A stretch of DNA of 39,134 bases, from contig JAFSIW010000064.1 in NCBI GenBank assembly GCA_017439545.1, positions 1-39,134 of the forward strand, in the 5' to 3' direction. The position numbers and the translations under genes are program-made. Source of the DNA: Clostridia bacterium. Its GTDB lineage: Bacteria; Bacillota; Clostridia; Oscillospirales; Acutalibacteraceae. Every line of letters starts with the position of its first letter. Within the stretch, counting starts at the first letter, position 1. Positions 34,798 to 39,134 of this stretch are shown in pieces. Under the pieces are notes generated by a model. The model was not told the origin of the DNA, did no database searches, and was given only the letters and a program-made list of their open reading frames with translations.

Positions 34798-37700
34798 TGC
34801 CTTTTGATTCTTCGATTAAAAAAGTTATGGTAATCGGTTCCGGTCCTATCGTGATCGGACAAGCCGCCGAATTTGACTATGCCGGCGCTCAGGCTTGCCG
34901 TGTGCTGAAAGAAGCAGGAGTCAACGTGGTGTTGGTCAACTCCAACCCCGCCACCATTATGACTGACAAAGCCTTGGCGGATGAAATTTATCTGGAACCC
35001 TTGACGGTGGACACCATCAAGCGGATCATTATGAAAGAAAAACCCGACAGTCTGCTGGCAGGCTTGGGCGGTCAAACAGGGCTGACTCTTGCCATGCAAC
35101 TGAATAAAGAAGGCTTTTTGGAACAGCACGGTGTCCGTCTGATCGGTACCAACTGCGAAGCCATTGACAAAGCAGAAGACCGTCAGATGTTTAAAGACAC
35201 CATGGACGAGATCGGCGAGCCTTCTATCCCCTCTGACATTGCAGAAGATTTAGACACCGCTTTGGCGATTGCCGACAAAATCGGGTATCCCGTTATCGTT
35301 CGTCCCGCCTTTACCCTTGGCGGCTCGGGCGGCGGTGTTGCCAACAACGTGGAAGAACTGCGTATTGTGGCTAAAACCGGTCTGGATGCTTCGCCCATCA
35401 CCCAAATTTTGGTAGAAAAATACATCTTCGGATGGAAAGAAATTGAATTTGAAACCATGCGTGACGCCGCAGGCAACGTAATTGCGGTATGCTCGATGGA
35501 AAACTTTGACCCCGTTGGGGTGCACACCGGCGACTCCATTGTAGTTGCCCCCGCTCTGACCTTGTCAGACAAAGAATATCAAATGCTGCGCACCGCTTCT
35601 ATGAACATTGTTTCGGCTTTGGGCATTGTGGGCGGCTGTAACTGCCAATTCGCCCTCAATCCCAACAGCTTTGAGTATGCGGTAATTGAGGTAAACCCCC
35701 GTGTTTCCCGTTCCTCGGCGCTGGCTTCCAAAGCCACGGGGTATCCCATCGCCAAAATCACCACCAAGATTGCGTTGGGCTACACGCTGGACGAAATCAA
35801 AAACGATATTACAGGCAGTACTTATGCCTGCTTTGAACCCACCGTGGACTACTGCGTGGTCAAGTTCCCCAAATGGCCCTTTGAAAAATTCGTTGGCTCC
35901 AGCCGCAAACTGGGCACTCAAATGAAAGCCACGGGCGAAGTAATGTCCATTGGCAGCAGCTTTGAAATGGCCATTATGAAGGCGGTACGTGGTGCGGAAA
36001 TCTCTCTTGACACCCTCAATGCCAAGCCCACCGACGACCGTCCCTTGATGGAACGGTTGGCGGCTATGGACGATCGTCGGTTGTTTACCATTTTTGAAGC
36101 ATTGAAAGCCGGCATCGCCAAAGAAGAGATCTACAACATCACTCGCATTGATCCTTGGTTCTTAAACAAACTGCAAAATCTGTGCGATTACGAAGCCGAA
36201 ATTGCAAACGGCTTGACCGACGAGCAATATTTTGAAGGCAAGCGGTTGGGGTATCCCGACAAGGCCTTGACCCGTTTGTCCGGTCGCACCGATCTACCCT
36301 CTGCCGACGCCGTTTACAAAATGGTAGACACCTGCGCCGCCGAGTTTGACGCAGTTACCCCCTACTTCTACTCCACCTACGATTCGGCTTGTGAAGCCCG
36401 CTCCTTTAAAGACCAGCACAAAGAAACCATTATGGTTTTGGGCTCGGGTCCCATCCGCATCGGTCAAGGCATTGAGTTTGACTATTCTTCGGTGCACTGC
36501 GTGTGGAACTTAAAAGAAATGGGTTACGACGTGGTGATTGTGAACAACAACCCCGAAACCGTATCTACCGACTATGATACCGCCGACAAGCTGTATTTTG
36601 AGCCGCTGACCGAAGAAGACGTAATGAACATCATCAAGGTGGAAAAGCCCATCGGCGTGGTTGTGGCATTCGGCGGTCAGACCGCTATCAAGCTGACCCA
36701 ATTCTTGGATCAAAGCGGTATTCAAATTCTGGGCACCTCTGCCGAAGGCATTGACGTGGCCGAAGACCGTGAACGGTTTGACGCACTGTTGGAACAATTC
36801 AACATCAAACGTCCCAAGGGGATGGGCGTTGCCACGCTGGAAGAAGCCTTGGAAGCCGCCCGTGGATTGGGTTATCCCGTTTTGCTTCGCCCCTCTTACG
36901 TTATCGGCGGTCAAAACATGAAAATCGTGCACGACGACGAAGAAGTGCGGGTCTATATGGAACGGATCTTGTCCCAAGGTATTGACAATCCCGTGCTGGT
37001 GGACAAATATATGATGGGCACCGAAATTGAGGTGGACGTCATCTCCGACGGCAAAGACGTGCTCATTCCCGGTGTGATGCAACACATTGAACGGGCAGGG
37101 GTACACAGCGGTGACTCCATTGCCGTTTATCCCCCTTACAACATCAACGATAAAATGATGAAAACCGTGGTGGAATGCTCCCGTCAATTGGCGCTTGCCA
37201 TGGGCACCAAGGGTCTGGTGAACATTCAATACCTGATCTATCACAACGAACTGTACGTCATCGAGGTGAATCCCCGTGCCTCCCGTACCGTGCCTTACAT
37301 CAGCAAGGTGACGGGCGTACCGATGGTTGACCTTGCCACCCGCGTAATGATCGGCGAGCCTTTGGCCGACATGGGCTACGGCGTGGGACTGTATCGCACG
37401 CCTCCCTATTTCACCGTAAAGGTTCCCGTGTTCTCTTTTGAAAAACTCAGCGACGCCAACTCCTACTTGGGACCCGAAATGAAGTCCACCGGCGAAGTAC
37501 TGGGCATTGGTAAGACCCTGAACGAAGCCTTGTTCAAGGGGCTCACCTCCGCCGGTATGAAGATTAAGCCTTCCCTGATCGGCGGCAAGCAAACCGGTGT
37601 GTTCATCAGCGTGGACCGCTACGACCAGTTAGAGATCATCTCGCTGGCCAAAAAGCTGGACGATCTTGGCTTTAAGCTGTACGCCACTCCCGAAACCGCC

Positions 37701-38831
37701 GAATCCATCGGCAGATTGGGCATTACGGTGGAACACGTAAGCGGCATCACCAAAGAGGACAATCTGTGGCCGCTGATGGAAAACGGCGAGATCAGTTACA
37801 TTATCTACACCGGCTCGCTGATGGATTCCAACGTAAACGACTACACCAAGCTCCATCACAGAGCGCTCCACTTCTCCATTCCCTGCTTCACCTCTCTGGA
37901 TACCGCCAATGCTATGGCCGACATCATTGCCAGCCGCTTTAACCAAAGCAACACCGAACTGGTAGACATCAACCATATGCGGGAGCACCGTCAGACCCTC
38001 AACTTCTCCAAAATGGAAGCCACCGGCGACGACTATATCTTCATCAACAACATTGATGAGAAGATCACCTGCCCCGAATCGCTGTGCATCAGTTTGTGCG
38101 ACCGTCACACCGGCATCGGCGCACTGGGCATTGTTCTCATTGAGCAATCCCTGATTGCTGACGCCAAAATGCGGATGTTCAACCAAGACGGCAGCGAAGG
38201 CAAAATGGCAGGCAACTGCATCCGTTGCGTGGGTAAATATCTGTACGACAAAGGCATTGTGCTCAAAGAAGAAATGGATATTGAAACCGCCAGCGGCGTG
38301 AAACATTTGAAGCTGTACACCAGCAATAACAAGGTGACCTTGGTGAGTGTTGCCATGGGCAAAGCCAATCTGGATCCCAAGGCTCTGCCTTGCACCATTG
38401 AAGCCGATCAGCTCATCAACTACCCCACCGTCATTGGGGATAAAGAATACCATATCACCTGCGTTGGCGTGGGCAACCCCCACTGTGTGGTATTCACCGA
38501 TTATGTGGACGGCGTGAACTTAAGCGAAGTTGGTCCCTTGTTTGAAAATGCGCCCATCTTCCCCGAGCGCATCAACACCGAATTTGTTCGGGTGGTCAAT
38601 AGCACTACCCTGAAAATGCGGGTGTATGAACGGGGCAACGGCGAGACCATGGCCTGCGGCACCGGCGCTTGCGCCGCTGTGGTAGCCGCCGTAGAAAACG
38701 GCTATTGCAAAAAGGGTGTGGATATCACCGTCAAAGTCAAGGGCGGCGATCTGATCGTCAACTACACCGACGAGGGCATTACCCTCACCGGCGAAGCCAA
38801 GCTGGTCTATCGCGGCTCGTTGGAATATTGA
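34797..38831 (+). CDS. carB: Carbamoyl-phosphate synthase large subunit fused to diaminopimelate epimerase
   Basis: A single frame encodes 1344 residues, about 270 more than CarB needs. Residues 1-1068 are a complete CarB: two ATP-grasp halves (VIGSGPIVIGQAAEFDYAG at the start and VLGSGPIRIGQGIEFDYSS near residue 545), the glycine-rich loop TLGGSGGGVANN, VIEVNPRVSRSSAL and VIEVNPRASRTVPY, and a C-terminal MGS-like allosteric domain (about 945-1068). From residue 1069 the protein becomes DapF: NFSKMEATGDDYIFINN, GNPHCVVF, and YERGNGETMACGTGACA with catalytic Cys1287. The first DapF cysteine is missing: the motif reads MAGNCIRC, with Ala1138 in its place and Cys1141 at the usual glycine. The ATG at 37977 has no Shine-Dalgarno sequence, so a separate DapF start is unlikely. 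This is the last gene of the operon. Confidence 0.93.
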   Translation: MPFDSSIKKVMVIGSGPIVIGQAAEFDYAGAQACRVLKEAGVNVVLVNSNPATIMTDKALADEIYLEPLTVDTIKRIIMKEKPDSLLAGLGGQTGLTLAMQLNKEGFLEQHGVRLIGTNCEAIDKAEDRQMFKDTMDEIGEPSIPSDIAEDLDTALAIADKIGYPVIVRPAFTLGGSGGGVANNVEELRIVAKTGLDASPITQILVEKYIFGWKEIEFETMRDAAGNVIAVCSMENFDPVGVHTGDSIVVAPALTLSDKEYQMLRTASMNIVSALGIVGGCNCQFALNPNSFEYAVIEVNPRVSRSSALASKATGYPIAKITTKIALGYTLDEIKNDITGSTYACFEPTVDYCVVKFPKWPFEKFVGSSRKLGTQMKATGEVMSIGSSFEMAIMKAVRGAEISLDTLNAKPTDDRPLMERLAAMDDRRLFTIFEALKAGIAKEEIYNITRIDPWFLNKLQNLCDYEAEIANGLTDEQYFEGKRLGYPDKALTRLSGRTDLPSADAVYKMVDTCAAEFDAVTPYFYSTYDSACEARSFKDQHKETIMVLGSGPIRIGQGIEFDYSSVHCVWNLKEMGYDVVIVNNNPETVSTDYDTADKLYFEPLTEEDVMNIIKVEKPIGVVVAFGGQTAIKLTQFLDQSGIQILGTSAEGIDVAEDRERFDALLEQFNIKRPKGMGVATLEEALEAARGLGYPVLLRPSYVIGGQNMKIVHDDEEVRVYMERILSQGIDNPVLVDKYMMGTEIEVDVISDGKDVLIPGVMQHIERAGVHSGDSIAVYPPYNINDKMMKTVVECSRQLALAMGTKGLVNIQYLIYHNELYVIEVNPRASRTVPYISKVTGVPMVDLATRVMIGEPLADMGYGVGLYRTPPYFTVKVPVFSFEKLSDANSYLGPEMKSTGEVLGIGKTLNEALFKGLTSAGMKIKPSLIGGKQTGVFISVDRYDQLEIISLAKKLDDLGFKLYATPETAESIGRLGITVEHVSGITKEDNLWPLMENGEISYIIYTGSLMDSNVNDYTKLHHRALHFSIPCFTSLDTANAMADIIASRFNQSNTELVDINHMREHRQTLNFSKMEATGDDYIFINNIDEKITCPESLCISLCDRHTGIGALGIVLIEQSLIADAKMRMFNQDGSEGKMAGNCIRCVGKYLYDKGIVLKEEMDIETASGVKHLKLYTSNNKVTLVSVAMGKANLDPKALPCTIEADQLINYPTVIGDKEYHITCVGVGNPHCVVFTDYVDGVNLSEVGPLFENAPIFPERINTEFVRVVNSTTLKMRVYERGNGETMACGTGACAAVVAAVENGYCKKGVDITVKVKGGDLIVNYTDEGITLTGEAKLVYRGSLEY

Positions 38832-38840
38832 TATTCAGCA

Positions 38841-38874
38841 AAAAACCGCTATCTCGTTTGAGATAGCGGTTTTT
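38841..38874 (+). terminator. Rho-independent terminator of the arginine operon
   Basis: A perfect 15-bp stem AAAAACCGCTATCTC / GAGATAGCGGTTTTT with a four-base loop starts nine bases after the stop codon. The A and T flanks would let it work for the minus-strand gene as well. Confidence 0.93.
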
Positions 38875-38968
38875 ATGAATCGATTTGCAACTGTTCCATA
38901 GAGCATTATACTACTTTTCCGAAAATAAATCACTCAAAATGGAATCGGTCATAAAACCTGATTTTCTT

Positions 38969-39134
38969 TTATTTTTTCTTTATTGTTACCTTGGCACCCA
39001 CTTCAATATCGTATGTATCGCAAAATCTTTGATTATAAATACAAATATTAATGTTATGGTCTTCTTTATCAAAAAATAGTTGAAGTTTTCCGTCTTCAGC
39101 AATAAGAATATCCACGAAAGGCATTTCTTCACTA
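38969..39134 (-). CDS. Unidentified protein, C-terminal 54 residues (partial)
   Basis: A minus-strand frame runs in from the right edge and ends at a TAA at 38971-38969, next to the bidirectional terminator. The visible end includes MPFVDILIAEDGKLQLFFDK and ends VGAKVTIKKK. It is acidic and beta-rich, with no recognisable domain. Convergent orientation to the arginine operon and codon content support a real gene, but it is A+T-richer than the operon. I do not recognise a family. Confidence 0.45.
   Translation of the reverse strand, partial: SEEMPFVDILIAEDGKLQLFFDKEDHNINICIYNQRFCDTYDIEVGAKVTIKKK

Noticed and set aside
36510-37592. Minus-strand open frame of 360 codons opposite carB
   Set aside because: It is antisense to conserved CarB sequence and is rich in His, Gly and Val as expected from the codon pattern of the real gene.
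34797-38000. Internal tandem repeat in carB
   Set aside because: The two similar halves are the ancient duplication present in every CarB and are not a new repeat.
38885-39079. Plus-strand open frame of 64 codons after the arginine operon
   Set aside because: It follows a terminator without a promoter or ribosome site and overlaps the more convincing minus-strand gene end.

Overview
The window looks like a chromosomal segment of an anaerobic Gram-positive Bacillota, most likely a gut or rumen clostridium close to the Oscillospirales or Ruminococcaceae. Four things point there: a glycyl radical enzyme, which is oxygen-sensitive; two secreted proteins with type I dockerin repeats; a teichoic-acid type polymer locus with TagF and TagGH homologues; and strong AGGAGG ribosome binding sites with short intergenic gaps and ATGA overlaps. 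The taxon is an inference. No rRNA, tRNA, CRISPR array, transposase or integrase was seen.

Layout. (1) Positions 1-929, minus strand: 5' part of a gene for a membrane sensor with a 7TM histidine-kinase type N-terminus, cut by the window edge. (2) 1150-3322: an AraC-family regulator overlapping an SGNH esterase, closed by a terminator. (3) 3491-14552: a glycyl radical enzyme, its radical-SAM activase, a second cytosolic SGNH esterase and a zinc dehydrogenase, then two secreted dockerin proteins (one with three CBM9-like modules, one a large glycoside-hydrolase-like protein). This reads as an uncharacterised carbohydrate or ester-linked metabolite utilisation locus. (4) 14724-27350: cell-surface polymer locus. 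It has an LtaS-like phosphotransferase, a polyprenyl-phosphate sugar transferase, a DMT-type membrane protein, a CDP-alditol module (IspD/TarI-like cytidylyltransferase, GatD/TarJ-like reductase, pentulose-phosphate 3-epimerase), three TagF/TarL-family polymerases and a TagG/TagH ABC exporter. (5) 27533-38874: an arginine operon with a near-consensus promoter overlapping an ARG-box-like palindrome, in the order argG, argH, amino-acid ABC transporter (binding protein, permease, ATPase), argF, carA, carB, ending at a strong terminator. (6) 38969-39134: 3' end of an unidentified minus-strand gene.

The most unusual observations are in the arginine operon. The carB reading frame continues without a stop into a complete diaminopimelate-epimerase domain, giving a 1344-residue CarB-DapF fusion. 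The carA product upstream lacks the glutaminase nucleophile cysteine (Gly244) and the catalytic histidine (Asn326), so this carbamoyl-phosphate synthase may use free ammonia. The DapF part lacks the usual first catalytic cysteine but has a cysteine three residues further on. The glycyl radical enzyme cluster and the CDP-alditol module are further candidates for undescribed chemistry. How common any of these are in relatives cannot be judged without a database search.
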